A program made the position numbers and the translations under genes. Below are positions 11,098 through 23,245 of a stretch of DNA of 64,000 nt, piece after piece (the stretch's first letter is position 1; each line of letters starts with the position of its first letter). Source of the DNA: Epiperipatus broadwayi (taxonomy: Eukaryota; Onychophora; Udeonychophora; Euonychophora; Peripatidae); the NCBI GenBank assembly GCA_028023455.1, contig JAQFVV010012573.1, positions 742,001 to 806,000 of the forward strand. Direction: 5' to 3'. The notes beneath the pieces are model-generated. The model ran no database searches and was not told where the DNA came from. It saw nothing but the letters and a program-made list of their open reading frames with translations.

Positions 11098-11328
11098 CTA
11101 TGAAAACACAGATGCACTGCAAATTTCAATGTTATTGGCTTGAAATAAGCATTTAATTTTATCATTACCATGTAGGATTTTTTCCAATAGCTTTGGATCA
11201 CACAACTGATTTGTTAACTGCAGGAGATCCTGCCCTGAAATCCATAATAGTATGGCAACTTTCAACTTGTCATCAAAAATTGCATTTATTATCATGATTT
11301 GTCTGCATAGTTTATGTATATCTGCCAC
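11098..11328 (-). pseudogene. Possible gag N-terminal remnant
   Basis: A 76-residue minus-strand frame ('MADIHKLCRQIMIINAIFDD' then 'KLKVAILLWISGQDLLQL') has the spacing of an LTR-retrotransposon capsid, with an alternating hydrophobic helix and an 'LL.isG.dl..l' segment. It is on the same strand as, and upstream of, the RT/RNase H/integrase remnants. No catalytic motif is expected in Gag, so the call is moderate. Confidence 0.4.
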
Positions 11329-12512
11329 TATCTGGCTTATTTACATCAAAAGATGTTATCACACTGTTCTGCATTTTTGTATATAATAATCCTTACTGTG
11401 GTATTGGTCTTTGCTACATTTAATATTTACACAAATCTGTAAACAGAATTTTTAAGTCTGCACTATTTTTGATATTTATTGACCTAGACTATAATCTAGC
11501 AGCAGTACATTCATATGTGTAACTTAAATATAAAACACACATTTTATTTAATAACTAAAATGAGTTTATTTATTTATAATATATAAATTAGTAATAATAA
11601 TTAGTTGTTCAACTGGTGACTGACTAGTTGAAACAGCAATAAATAATATTGATCATGGAACAGTTCATATATTTATAAATGTATATATAGATAGAAATAA
11701 ATTCCATTTCTACAATTTATTAAAAGTTTTTCTTTTAATAACTATTTGTTTCCTTCACATTTATTAACTCCCATTATTTTAGATGGTCATTTACTAGCAA
11801 TTTTAATAAGCACCTTGCTAGTCATGCATATCCTTAAATCAATCTAATTGGGTTGGACTGGATCTCTTTATTCTATTGTATCTAGTCTTCAACTGCATTA
11901 TAAGCTTTCATTTCTACTCTTCTAGTTTTCACTAGTCTGCTTTTTTACTACTACTACTTATCCATTTTTGCATATCACGAGACATTATTGCTACAGAAAT
12001 TAGAATATATAGTTTAATTCTGCTTTCTGCATATAATTATTTTTTAGTGATTCAATATTGCCTATATTGATAAATATATAACCAGTCAATACACAACAGC
12101 AAATACCATTTTGAAGATCAATTACATATCTAGTATTTTTAATTCACCTTAGATTCAGTGAAATTCAAGACAAAAAAAAAATGTGTTAAATGAGGTGAAT
12201 GTGTTACCCATGGATGGCATTCTTCACAATCAATTCAATGATTTAAAAACAATTACTGAAAAAACATCAGGACATTTGTTGCATGGCATCATTGTTTTTA
12301 ATTCTGTATCATAAATACCATTGATGAAATAAGATTTAAGAAGTTTTTAGATCACTTTGGAGTACATGAAAATATATGATATCAATAATAGTGGTCTCAG
12401 GAAAAAAATCTAATATCTTTGATTTAGTATACAAACCATATATAAAGCTGCTTGCTCCCTTTCCTCACAAATTGATTCCATTAAAATAAATAATTAGGAC
12501 TGTAATGTATAC
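11329..12512. other. Anonymous A+T-rich sequence
   Basis: No gene, repeat partner or RNA recognised. A 5' LTR for the 7.6-11.3 kb relic would be expected here but no copy of the 641-985/6255-6690 repeat is visible; it may have been lost. Confidence 0.4.
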
Positions 12513-14059
12513 GGTAACTAGTTGGTTACATAGCTGTACTACAAAAATGAGTTAGCTAGTTGGCAGCATGTTTTTCAGATTTGAGAATAAAAAATATTAA
12601 TTAATGGGTAAAATAAAATTTAATTTTCCAATGCATATTTTTTATGGGTCTTCTTTTAAGTAAATGTTTGTAAAATCCCCATAGGATACGAAACGTTTCA
12701 AACATTAATTATATTTAAGTGTATTTAAAAAAAAAAATAGAAAAGAGGAAAGAGCAAAATAGGATTTTTAGATTATCAGTTTTTAAAATTTACATTGCAC
12801 TGATCTTTATATGTAAATCATTACTTGTTATACAAACACGATGCAAGAACAAACAAACACACTTATATAAATATAAACATATACCTGTTGAGAATCATTA
12901 TGTCTACACCCAAAATTACACTACAAAAACAACTTTTGTTATATTTGAATTTATATACTGTATAATAAAGAGCATAAATGATTTAATATTATATAGTACA
13001 AACACACACACCAATACAAATGCAAACAAATTATATCATTTATCAAAAAAATTTAAAATATTAAAAAACAACTTTTATTAGGCTCCAGGTGAAGAGTGCC
13101 TGTATTTCAAATATTTTTATAATAAAGAGCATAAATGATTTAATATATAATTTATATAGTACATACACATCAATACAAATGCAATCAAATTAATATACCA
13201 TTTATCCAATAATTTTAAAAAATTTTAAATATTAAAAATTAAGATTAATAACTTACAATATTGGACAATTACATTTATGTCGCATTGAAGGCCTTCATAT
13301 TAGAATTATTAGCGTATTTTTAATACATTATATTAGGATTATAAGGCTGCTAAAAATTTTCTGCCTTTATTGCCTCATGTAAACTAGTAAATTGACCAGA
13401 AAAAAAAAAATTCATCTAATTTTAAAAATAATTATAAAAAATTCAATTTTTATCTGATATCAATGTAAGATATATAATTGAAAAGCTAATAGAAAGACAC
13501 ATCGAATTCTGGGATTTCTGTTGACATCATGCTTATAGTTTTTGCATAATTAAAAAAAAAAATTCGATCATTCAGTTGAAGTGAGCAGTTGACCCGCTGC
13601 AATGACTCAAGCCATTAATGTTATTAAGTGGCCATGTTTTAATATCCCAGTATTTTTTTGTTTGTATTTTCATGGATTAGCACTTACATTTGTGCATCCA
13701 AACTATGGTTTAAATAATTGCCCAAGCAGGCAAAGATTCAGTAGTTAGCCTGGTCTACAGGACACATTTCAAATTCAGTCACAAGATTCACTGCTGATTT
13801 ATTTTGATAGAACATTCATAATGATGAATGATTATTACTTTGGAGAGTGCTGGTGAACTTATAGTTGGCTATGCTAATATTTCAGAGTGATATATTATGT
13901 TCATCCCTTTTGAGATTAAATTTTATTTATTTACTTTTAACTTGAGAATAAAAATACAATTCCTTAGATCTCTCATGGTTTAACCCCCAATTTTCTGTAG
14001 AGTTACAAATGGCTAACAAATTTAGGGCCATTGATATTTATGTACTGTTTACCATTACC
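12513..14059 (+). repeat. 5' LTR of the 12.5-20.3 kb element
   Basis: 1547 bp. Shared with the 3' LTR at both ends: about 12513-12790 (for example 'ccaatgcatattttttatgg' and 'tttgtaaaatccccata') and about 13630-14059 (for example 'ccaaactatggtttaaa' and 'tctcatggttta'). The middle contains a tandem repeat of about 160 bases (units near 12955-13080 and 13118-13250) built around 'aataaagagcataaatgatt'. Confidence 0.75.
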
Positions 14060-15439
14060 TGAGCTATGACCCCATATTTTCCTGTGACCCAACTATGGGC
14101 ATGATGATGATCAGGTTATGATAATCAATGACAACATAACATGAATCTTGGAAATACACCTGAAAAACAAAATTCTGTATTTTGATACAGAATTAATTTA
14201 AACATATTACTGTAAAATGTGACAAGAGCATAGAGGATGATTGTTATAATTCAGTTATAAATTACAAAATAGAAATATTAATGTTTATTTAAGGAGTTTA
14301 TATTTAAAGTTGAGCAGATGATCAAGTCATGATTTTGAAGATTGGATTGAGATGTACTTTCAGTTTTGTTTAGAAGTACTTTCAGTTTTGGTGATGGATG
14401 GAGTGTTTTGCTGTTGGCTTGAGGATGCAATGTTTTTCAAACAACTACATGGAGTGTTCTTTCTCAGGTATTGCTCCAACCCTCAGATTTTCGGATTTTT
14501 TTTGATTGTTTATCATGGTTCAGTTAACATAATGCTGCCATGATCTCCTATCCTCTAAGCCTCCAAAAAGGAGCAGCATAGTTTATATTTTCTAGCCCAT
14601 AAGACTCAAAGGAGCAGAGCTTTGCAAAGATTTTTGTTGCATTTTTATTCCATATCAAGGGTTGTGGTAGCTACAGTGTCTAAATTGAGATAGACCTTTG
14701 GGAGTTCACACTGCATTGTATGCTTATAATCCAGTGATTGTATTCTTTATCTATACCAATATTGCAAGTCACTATGCATTATTTTGCTATCAGATTCTCA
14801 TCAGATCTCTCTAAGAAAGATTTTAAAAAATGGTTCTTGACATGAATGTGTGTTTGTATACACATATGTACTTATAACAAAAAAATACAATAGAAATATA
14901 TATTGGTCACATACACATGAACAGGATAGAATTGGAGAATAAAACAGGGTAATATATTAATTAATGAATTAAAACCAGATATTAAGACAATAAAGTTGAA
15001 GGAAAGGCAGATTAGGGGTAATAATAATATAGTACTAGTGTTAGATAAGGTAAAATATGGTTACATGGAAGAGAAAGTGATGTTAAGCTTATTTTATGAG
15101 ATATTTTTCAAAGTTCAGATTTGTAATTCTTGTGTAAAAATGATACAATACAGTTTTTTTGTAAGAAATAAAAGCATATAATAGAAACATATGCTGATAA
15201 GAGGAAGAGTGAAAAAGATAGAAGAACATGATCCAAAAGATGATTAACTACCAGTGGAAGGAATTCAGAGAATAGAAGAAGCATCCATGTTACTCCAATT
15301 ATTAGAAATGTTTAAATAAAGAGAATAAGAAAAGAGACCAACAAAGAGATGATAAAAAAAATAAAAGAGAGACCCACAAAGAGAAAGAAGAGAATAAAAA
15401 AATAAACAAAGAAGAAGAGAATAAAAAGAGAAGGGGGGA
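14060..15439 (+). other. Internal leader of LTR element, no clear gene
   Basis: Sequence between the 5' LTR and the gag relic. No convincing primer-binding site starts right after the LTR. Short open frames (for example 14352-14543 and 14996-15181) have no recognisable motif. From about 15180 the plus strand becomes strongly purine-rich (AAGAGA-like), leading into the charged N-terminal region of gag. Confidence 0.4.
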
Positions 15440-16330
15440 TCATATAAAAAGCAACAAAGAGAAGCAGAAAATAGAAAAATGACAGAAGAAATATTGAAAG
15501 AAATAAAAGTAAATATGCTACAGAAAATTGATGAAAACAGTAAAAATATGGCTAATGATATAGACTAAATCATGTTCTGAATGAAGTGAAACAAAACAAA
15601 GGAGAGAAGGATATTAAAATAAAAGAGATACAAGAAGTAATGGATAATAAAATTAGAAAAGTGCAGGAGGCAATAAAATCTGAATAATGAAAGCAAAGCC
15701 TGGAATTGATAGAAGAGCATACAGAGGACTTGGCTAATCAAATTATTTCTGCAGGTCAGAGATGATAGAATCTGAGAAATAGTAAAGCAATTGGAGGATG
15801 ACCATTGGCAAGATGGTCAAAACAAAAGCAAAACTGCTATACATGCATTAAAAAAAAAGAAATTGAAAATACAAAGGAAGTAAAAATAGAGAATCAATAT
15901 ACAAACCAAATGCCTGGAATTGTAAAACAGTTCCTTAAAATAAGGACTTTTTCAGGAAATGCTGGTAAGATGCCCATTGAATTTGTCAATAGTCTGGAAA
16001 GATTTCAGCATTAATGCCATGACTAAAGAGACAAAGATAGCAATATCTTATAGGCATCTTCAAGGTGCATCCCAGGCATGGTAGGATTTGCTATTTACCC
16101 ATTCTCATAATTATAGCAAATTTAAATATGCAATCATGAAGTGCTACTGGAGTGAGGATTACCAGGAAAGGGTTAAAGTATCCCAAGAGAAGTGTCCTGA
16201 TGAACCCTACATTCCATTTTTTAGAAAGCAAATAGAAAAATTGAGAGCACTCACTGCAAATTCTCTCAGAATTACAAATAATAATGTTAAGACACAGCAT
16301 CCCAAGCCATATTGAAAGGATGTTGATTGG
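15440..16330 (+). pseudogene. Gypsy-like gag relic
   Basis: Plus-strand fragments in several frames read as one broken Gag. A charged, coiled-coil-like N-terminal part occurs near 15480-15560 ('EEILKEIKVNMLQKIDENSK'). A capsid start near 15930-16010 reads 'FLKIRTFSGNAGKMPIEFVN', matching the 'P.FsG.....p.eFl..le.y' opening of LTR-retrotransposon capsids. Then comes 'ISYRHLQGASQAWW' near 16035-16085, the conserved L.G.A..Ww helix, followed by 'YWSEDYQERV' near 16145. At least three frameshifts or stops break it. Gag would form the particle that packages element RNA. No zinc knuckle or protease could be read downstream with confidence. Confidence 0.7.
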
Positions 16331-17649
16331 CACTGATAGACATACAATTGAGCAGGTGGCTGAACTGTTAAATGCATTTGACAGCAGCAAACCTGCATAT
16401 GCTGAAAAGGAGAAATTTAAACCAACCAAATTGACATACAGAGGAGATAATCTATATGAATGCTATCCAATATGTAAAGCAAAAAATCAAGATACCACCA
16501 TACTATCATAACAGAAGAAATGAAGGGTCACCATGGAAGAGAAGTTAAACTGATGACATAAATAGTTCTACCAGAACCCAAATAGTTAGGAGATCTGGAA
16601 GTTGATCAAACATTCATGAAGGACATATTCATCATGAATATTGTACTTCATCCCATGAGAAAACACAAATAACTGGATAAACCAGACATATATCACCTCA
16701 TAACACAGAGAATTATTATCAGAACTGATCATGATCCTCAGTCTCTCAAAGCAGGATGCAGTTACACTTCTGACCAAGAAAACAAAAAAAGCAAGGTGAT
16801 GTAACTGAAACTGAGGAAAGAAGAAGATACTTTGAAGAAATTGGGGATAAATATTAGAAAGTATTGTAATGTTGCCTTTAGTGCTGATTGTGGATGGTGA
16901 TATTCTTATAGATATAGGGATGCAATGTGTTCATCATGCTCTATTGTTTTATCTCTGCACTGCACCTACCTAAGGTTTAAACTTTTTCTGAATAAGTCCA
17001 TCAGAAGAGCTGGGCTTTCTATCAGTAGAATAATGAATTATCTGCTAGACACAGAACTTTTATTGGTGTGGAGCCTATAAGACTTGTAAAGAAATGAGCA
17101 AAGTATTCCGCATGGCCAAACATTCCTTTGGTCATTTTTTCTCTCAATGTATCCTCTGGGTAGTAAGTTGTGTGTGTGCTTAAACTGAGATAGCTTTTAT
17201 GATGCACATGTTGCATTGCTAACCTGTGTTCTGCAATCATATTTTCTATCCATCATGGTGTCAGAGACGTACCCATATATTAGGGCACTAGTCACCACAT
17301 CTCAAAAAATAATAACAATAGATCAAATAAATGAGACTGTTACCAGTAACCAAATATCCTATCATGGCTTAATTAAAAAATTATAACTTGGCTTGTAAGT
17401 CTGTAAATATTAAAGTACAACAAAGCATGACTAACAATAGACCCAAGAAATGAAGCAATTGCTTTTGACAACATATTCCAACAAGACTTAATAAATTGTA
17501 TCCTAGATTGTAAGCCTGTGTAAGTGTTAATGTATAGCAAAGCATGATTAATGTAAGTTTTTGTTGTGAAATAAAATTGGCTGAATGAAATTAAAATATC
17601 AAAAAAGTAGCTCAACTCAATTTCATTTTCCATATTACGACCGGGCTAA
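16331..17649 (+). other. Internal 3' region of LTR element, pol deleted
   Basis: No reverse transcriptase, RNase H or integrase motifs are readable. A tandem duplication of about 118 bases is visible, with 'gtaagtctgt...cagcatgac'-like units near 17390-17440 and 17510-17555 (each ending 'caaagcatga(c/t)taa'). The expected polypurine tract before the 3' LTR is not obvious. Confidence 0.4.
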
Positions 17650-18289
17650 TGTAACCAGTTGATTACATAGTTGTATTAGAAAAATAAATAATTAGATAGT
17701 TGGCAGCTTGTTCCTCAGGTTTGAGAATTTAAAAAAATAATGGGGAAAATGAAATTTAATTTTCCAATGCATATTTTTTATGGATTTTCATTTAACTAAA
17801 TGTTTGTAAAATCCCCATATGATAATATGAAAATTTTCAAACATTAAATATATTTAAGAGTATTATTTTTAAAAATAATAATAATAAAAATAGGAAATAT
17901 ATTTAAGAGTATTATTTTTAAAAATAATAATAATAAAAATAGGAAAGAGCAAAATATGATTTTAATAATTTTGTAAGTTTTATTTTAATTAATCAGAATT
18001 GTTTTTTTTTTATCTCTAATGAAAAAGAAAAATCAAATCAGTGCAATTAACAGATTATCTTGTTATTTTTTGCAAGAAGATTAGGTTTTTAATTACAAAA
18101 AGCAAAGTCAAGAATTTTATGTTATTTTATGTTCTTAACTTGTTTTTCAATCTTTATGATTGAGAAGAGAAATGACTGAACAGTTGTTTTTTATGAAATT
18201 TTATTTAATTAGTTGTCATGATAATGCAGGAGACAGATTGTAATTAGTATGAGGGCAAGATTGTTCTAAAAATATATGTGGGCTTGTGA

Positions 18290-18559
18290 ATTAATAATTA
18301 TACCCAAGTATCTGGAGAGGTTATTGCTAACTTAACTGTTGAAGAGAGCAGACAAATCTTAATTCTGCAGCTGAAAAAGGTAGTAGAAGAAATTATCCCT
18401 AATATAGCTGTTGAAGAGAGAGAACATCCCAAACTTAATCCAGCTAATACCAAGCTATTGAATAAAATAGCAGTTTTTTATATCAAGTTTTTAGCATATG
18501 GGTTTACCACTAAAAGTTGTTTGTATAATGAAAATCATGTTTTAAATTCAGCTAAAAGC
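18290..18559 (+). pseudogene. Unidentified coding-like open frame (exon candidate 1)
   Basis: An open frame of 90 codons without an ATG start, in a region where random frames are short because of A+T richness. It has a balanced, protein-like composition: 'VEESRQILILQLKKVVEEII' near the middle predicts an amphipathic helix, followed by 'LLNKIAVFYIKFLAYGF'. I do not recognise the family. It lies in the extra DNA of the 3' LTR and is followed 50 bases later by a second coding-like stretch on the same strand. It could be an exon of a host gene captured by, or interrupted by, the element, a processed pseudogene, or a piece of the element's own lost reading frame. Confidence 0.35.
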
Positions 18560-18610
18560 TAGGCATTATCTTCCTTCATATAACCTACCTTCACTAAAAT
18601 AAAAATGTAG

Positions 18611-18866
18611 AGAAGAGAGTACTTCCCTAAAGTAGTCTGCAATCTTGCCTTAAACCAAGAGTGTAACTACTGTCTACATCTGTTTCACCTGGAAATTCAA
18701 GAGGAGAACAAAATGGACAAATTTGATACTTTTCATTTACCTGGAATTGCTACAGACTCAGGAAAGGACAAATTTAACAAGATCCATATTTAGAAGCCTT
18801 CAGGGAGAAACTCCATCAGAAGCAACTGGAAAGGCATCTGCAAGCAAAAAAAGCCATGGCTAAAGG
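18611..18866 (+). pseudogene. Unidentified coding-like frames (exon candidate 2)
   Basis: A plus-strand open frame of 60 codons (18611-18790) with 'LNQECNYCLHLFHLEIQEE' is followed, after a one-frame shift near 18781, by 'YLEAFREKLHQKQLERHLQA' up to about 18864. The second part is a charged helix. An AG dinucleotide immediately precedes it ('aaaaatgtag', 18601-18610) and 'AAAG|GTATTT' closes it (GT at 18866-18867), so it has plausible acceptor and donor sites. Family not recognised. The frameshift says it is not functional as read. Confidence 0.35.
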
Positions 18867-20490
18867 TATTTTTTTATTATGTATGCACACTTTTTTTTAT
18901 TAATAGATTTTTTTTGTTTTATAAATGTAATAACTTTTTTTGTGTTGTATAAGAATGGACAACAGTAAATTCTTCACTAAGTTAAAATATTCCAAATTAT
19001 TAGACATATTTTTTTTGTAAAACCCAGTCAAATTTTCTCTTACAAATGGTAGAATATCTTTTTTTTTATTTAAAAAAAAAAAATAATAATCTAAGTTGTT
19101 TTTTCTCTTTCAATTTGCCTTCTGTGTAGAATCAAAGATTGCTGCCTTTGATTTTTTTGAATATGTTTAATAAACCCTTAAAAATTTTAAAGAAAGAACC
19201 CAAGGAATTTATAGTTAATTGCTGAATAAAAATTGATTGGTTAATGTAATTTTTGTAAAAATGTATTTTTTTTTTGATGAAATGGGTGTTTGAAATGTCA
19301 TACTATCATGTTATGTTGTTTTTGTTGTTATTAATCAGATAATAAAGAATTGTTTTAAATATTCTTTCTAGTCTTAATTACTTTATTCTATATAATTCCT
19401 GTTTCATGAAGTGTTGTGTGTGTGTGATCTTATATCATGACAGCTTATATTCTAGGATTTGGTGTTTGTTTTTTTTTTTGATGATACCAATAAAGCTACT
19501 TATTTATAAATAATGCAAGTCCATGATTTGCTTAAGGTTATTTATGATAAGTTGAGTTATTGTTTATTTTCCTCTCACAGTAATAAATTATAAAGTTCTT
19601 GTTTCCGGAGCTAGATTTGTGCATAACAGCTATATGGGATGGGGAGTTTATATTTAGTGCATTGAGCATCCAGATAATGATGATGATTTCTGGGTTGGTA
19701 TGAAGAGGATTTCTTCAACGTTTATGCCCTACATTGTATTTAGTTTGGTCTCTATTAAAAATTAAATTTATAGTTGGCCTACATTAATGGTAATAAGTGG
19801 CCAGAACATTGATGATGATCAGCATGTTTTAATATTCCAGCATTATTTTTTTGGTTGTATTCTTATAGATTAGCACTTATGTTTGTGTATCCAAACTATG
19901 GTTTAAACAATTGCCCAAGTAGGAAAAGTCTCAATAGTTAGCCTGGTTCTACAAGAGACTCATTTCAAATCCAATCACAAGCTTGACTGTTGATTTATTT
20001 TGATAGATCATTCATGATGATGAATGATTGTTATTTTTGGAGAGTTGTGGTGAACTTATAATTAGCTATTCTGATATATCATAATGTTTTATTATGCTCA
20101 TCCCATTTGAGATTAAATTTTATTTATTATTTTTTAACTTGAGGATAAAATACAATTTCTCAGATTTCTCATGGTTTAAACCCCAATTTTATGTAGAATT
20201 GTAAATGGTTGACCAATTTAGGGCAGTTTATGTCCATGTTCTGTGACCAGCATTACAATACATATAATATTAAATAAAGCTTCTAGTACATAATAGAATA
20301 TAAATATTTCTAATTAAATCTCTGATATGTCTTCTAGAACTATCAGTTTATATAATTTGAATTTGGTTGTAGAATGTTTCCACTTTTTTGTTAGTCATGC
20401 AATTCATGGTCTGGTTATCATTGATTAAAGTAGATATCATTTCTCACATATAATGTTTTAAAAAATTATACATTTAATATATATATATAT

Positions 20491-22593
20491 TATAACGGTC
20501 GGAAATTGGATGATCATTATCGAGTCTTACCGAAATCTGCCGTACAGGGCTCCACTAGGCCATTTGAACCTAGAAAATTTATAAAGTAGGCAGATATGCA
20601 CTGTTAAGATCATGACTGTCAACCCAAGTCACTAGCTCATGAAGTAGCAGAGGTTTAAAACATTTATTAAATATATTTCTTTTAATAAATAATAATAAAA
20701 ACAATCACTAGATCACTGTCAGTATAAATAACACAAAAAGATTTTATTCACATATATAAATAAATGACAGCACAAACTTTAAAAAAAATAATTTTTATAT
20801 TTGTTTTCAACTTTTAATTTTAAATTTTGGAATGTTGAATATAGATGAGCTACCCAGACGACGCACTTAAAAGACTTTCAAACATTTGATTCCAGGCTAA
20901 AAGTCCGCAGCCACACCAACGCTCGCTTCCAGATATATATCAGCAACCAATGCAATGTGAACATGTTAGCATAGAATCATGCTGACAGGAATGTGCATCT
21001 GAACAGCATGATATTATTGGAGAAAACATGAGCTTCAACCAGTATAGGAATGTACTTCTATCTGGCGAAGGAATCATGCATGTAATATAAAGAGAAAACG
21101 CTACATATGGATGGGACAGCGGTCCTATCTTGCCGACTTATCTTCTCAATCCATAGAGCTGGAATGGGTCAATGGCACAGGAAATACGTCTGCATCCATT
21201 TCAATGATATGACTACCTCTTTGGGGTCATGTATTCAGTTGGACTTGTCGCCCTAGGTGCTAACACACTTCACATTACAATGATATAAACGTCCATATAT
21301 CTCTCCATCAGCATTGACACAACTACGAAACAAATAGTCCGAAATCAAAACCCCTTTAAAACATTTAAACGAGTCTAGCAGCCATCTACACTCAACTAAC
21401 ATTTAAATCATTTTATTAATTTAATTCTAAAAAAAAAATATTTGGTTTAAGGTTTTAAAATCATTTTTAAAATGACACATTATATTTAACTTATTTTTTT
21501 ACTACAAATATTATTTAACCTACTTTTCTTTTAAATTTAATAATGCACAAATAATGATAAGCATTTTCATCTTTAAATTCGTTTGCAATAGCAAACCCCC
21601 ACCCCATTACAAACAGATATTAAACATGAATAAAAAAAACCTATATATTTTAAGAGATTACATTAACTTTTGATCAGAGTTTAAAATGGCAAAGTTTATA
21701 AAAGATAAAGTTCAGGTTTGTTCAGGAAAGAAAGTTTATAGTTCATTTTTAGACAGAAATAAAGTTCGAAGATTTTAAATTTAAGAATTTATATTTCATA
21801 TTTCAATTATTTATAAATTATACTTTCTTTTGTTCGAGCTCGTTCATTCATGATGAAGATCTATGAAGACTTATGACGATTTATGAAGACGGTTCCAGTG
21901 GTTTGATCCTGGGATCCATGGAGATGAAGGCTGCCTTCGGCCAGCTGAACCGAAGGAAGCACGATGAAACATATTACGTTTTTGGTAATGGTGACAATAT
22001 TTATTTTAATTTTTCAGCAACAACGAAACAAATTCAAAAATTCTAATTCTCTCTCTAATTAATTATTGCTTTCAGATTTTCATTTTATAGTCCTCAGGCA
22101 CCTTATCTCTGGAATGCAGGATTCATCAAACATATTTTATATCTATTTTTCATTGGTTCATTAGGTTTATCCAAGTAAATTTTGGGTTTGTGGCTAGGTA
22201 GATTTTGGGTTTTCCACTGAGGTCTGTGTCTCTATCTCTGGGCGGGAAAAGCAAGTCTTTTGTTTCTATTTCTCGACTCTTATCTCTTTCGTAATCATCT
22301 TTTTAATTGTCATTTTGCCTAAGGATCTGTTTGTAATTTTTATATTTAAAAATTAAAAACTCTTCGCTATTATTAAAAAGGTTTTTATTTTATACTTTAT
22401 TTAAAGATTAGAATCTTTGTTTCGATTCTATAATTTTTTTAAAGCTTATTTTAATGTTTAAATCAAACATTAATAAATTAATTATTCGTTATTTGTGCAT
22501 TTTGAAAGTTGGTGCATTTAATTCAATATTAGATATTTACAAAAAAATCAAGTATTAAAATTTAAATGTAACGCATATATATATCCCGTTACA
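20491..22593 (-). mobile_element. Solo LTR, long-LTR family, copy 2
   Basis: Read on the minus strand the 2103-bp segment starts TGTAACGGGATA and ends CCGACCGTTATA. This matches the ends of copy 1, and the near-terminal block 'tttgaacctagaaaatttataaagtaggcag' (20562 onward) is shared by all three copies. It lies between (AT)n runs on both sides, so an ATAT duplication is consistent but not diagnostic. Its middle differs clearly from copies 1 and 3: the TATA-box region is not conserved, indicating a divergent subfamily or replacement. No primer-binding site adjoins it. Confidence 0.75.
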
Positions 22594-23245
22594 ATATATA
22601 TATAAAGAAATTTTAACTTTATTAAAAAATATTAATTTACAGCTTCTATTCAGTTTATTATTTTTTAAATTGTATTTAACTGCTTGGTTTTAAAGAACCT
22701 TACATGATTTAGTGCAATAAAAAAAAAGATCCAAAGTACTAATGATTTCGTTCCCAATTGAAAAAAGCAAAAGTGAATCACTTTGGTGCTCTAATGTAAT
22801 GGACGAACATTAATTAATTTCAAATACAAGTATTTGTAAGACCAATTTTATTTTTGTTTAAAATTGCACAGGAACGGATAAAAGAAATGTGCATTGGCTA
22901 GCCCTTTTTATTTCATATATACATATATATTAGATTAATTATTAAATAAGCATTTTGATGATGAGAATGAAATTTGCATAGTAACAGAAAATTCCATGCT
23001 TCTATATGTCAGTTTCTTTCAAACTGATTTGTAAAAAAAAAAATCCAATAGATAGGGAAGGTCCACTATGCAGGAAAAATGATAAAATTTATAACTACTT
23101 TACAGGTTTACAGCTTAACATTGCTTTCAATGAGAATGGTCACATTCATAGCAGTAAGATAGGTATATAAAAGAGAAAGAACTTATAGGTTAATTAGTAT
23201 TCAGGTTTGTTAATTTACATATACCACCTACATGATAATACAATA
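22594..23245. other. Anonymous A+T-rich sequence
   Basis: Nothing recognised on either strand. Confidence 0.4.

Larger units (their letters stand above)
12513..20257 (+). mobile_element. Degenerate LTR retrotransposon (gag relic, pol lost)
   Basis: Two direct repeats share start and end blocks: 12513-14059 and 17650-20257. They start GGTAAC/TGTAACCAG and end in ATTACC/ATTACA, i.e. TGTAA...TTACA before mutation. The 4 bases just outside the outer ends are identical: ATAC at 12509-12512 and 20258-20261, a target duplication of Ty3/Gypsy size. Between the LTRs lies a gag relic on the plus strand (15440-16330) but no reverse transcriptase, so an internal deletion removed pol. Total about 7.7 kb. 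The LTRs differ by about 1 kb in length, explained by extra DNA in the 3' LTR. Confidence 0.8.
17650..20257 (+). repeat. 3' LTR with about 1 kb of extra DNA
   Basis: 2608 bp against 1547 bp in the 5' copy. The ends match the 5' LTR (17650-17990 and about 19800-20257). A 49-base tandem duplication sits at 17846-17943. The central part, about 18000-19790, is largely absent from the 5' LTR and contains the coding-like frames at 18290-18866. Confidence 0.7.

Noticed and set aside
12719-13081. 120-codon plus-strand open frame
   Set aside because: It lies over the 5' LTR and its tandem repeat; Lys/Asn/Ile-rich with no domain.
17022-17240. 72-codon minus-strand open frame in the LTR element
   Set aside because: Opposite strand to the gag relic, no motif; probably chance.
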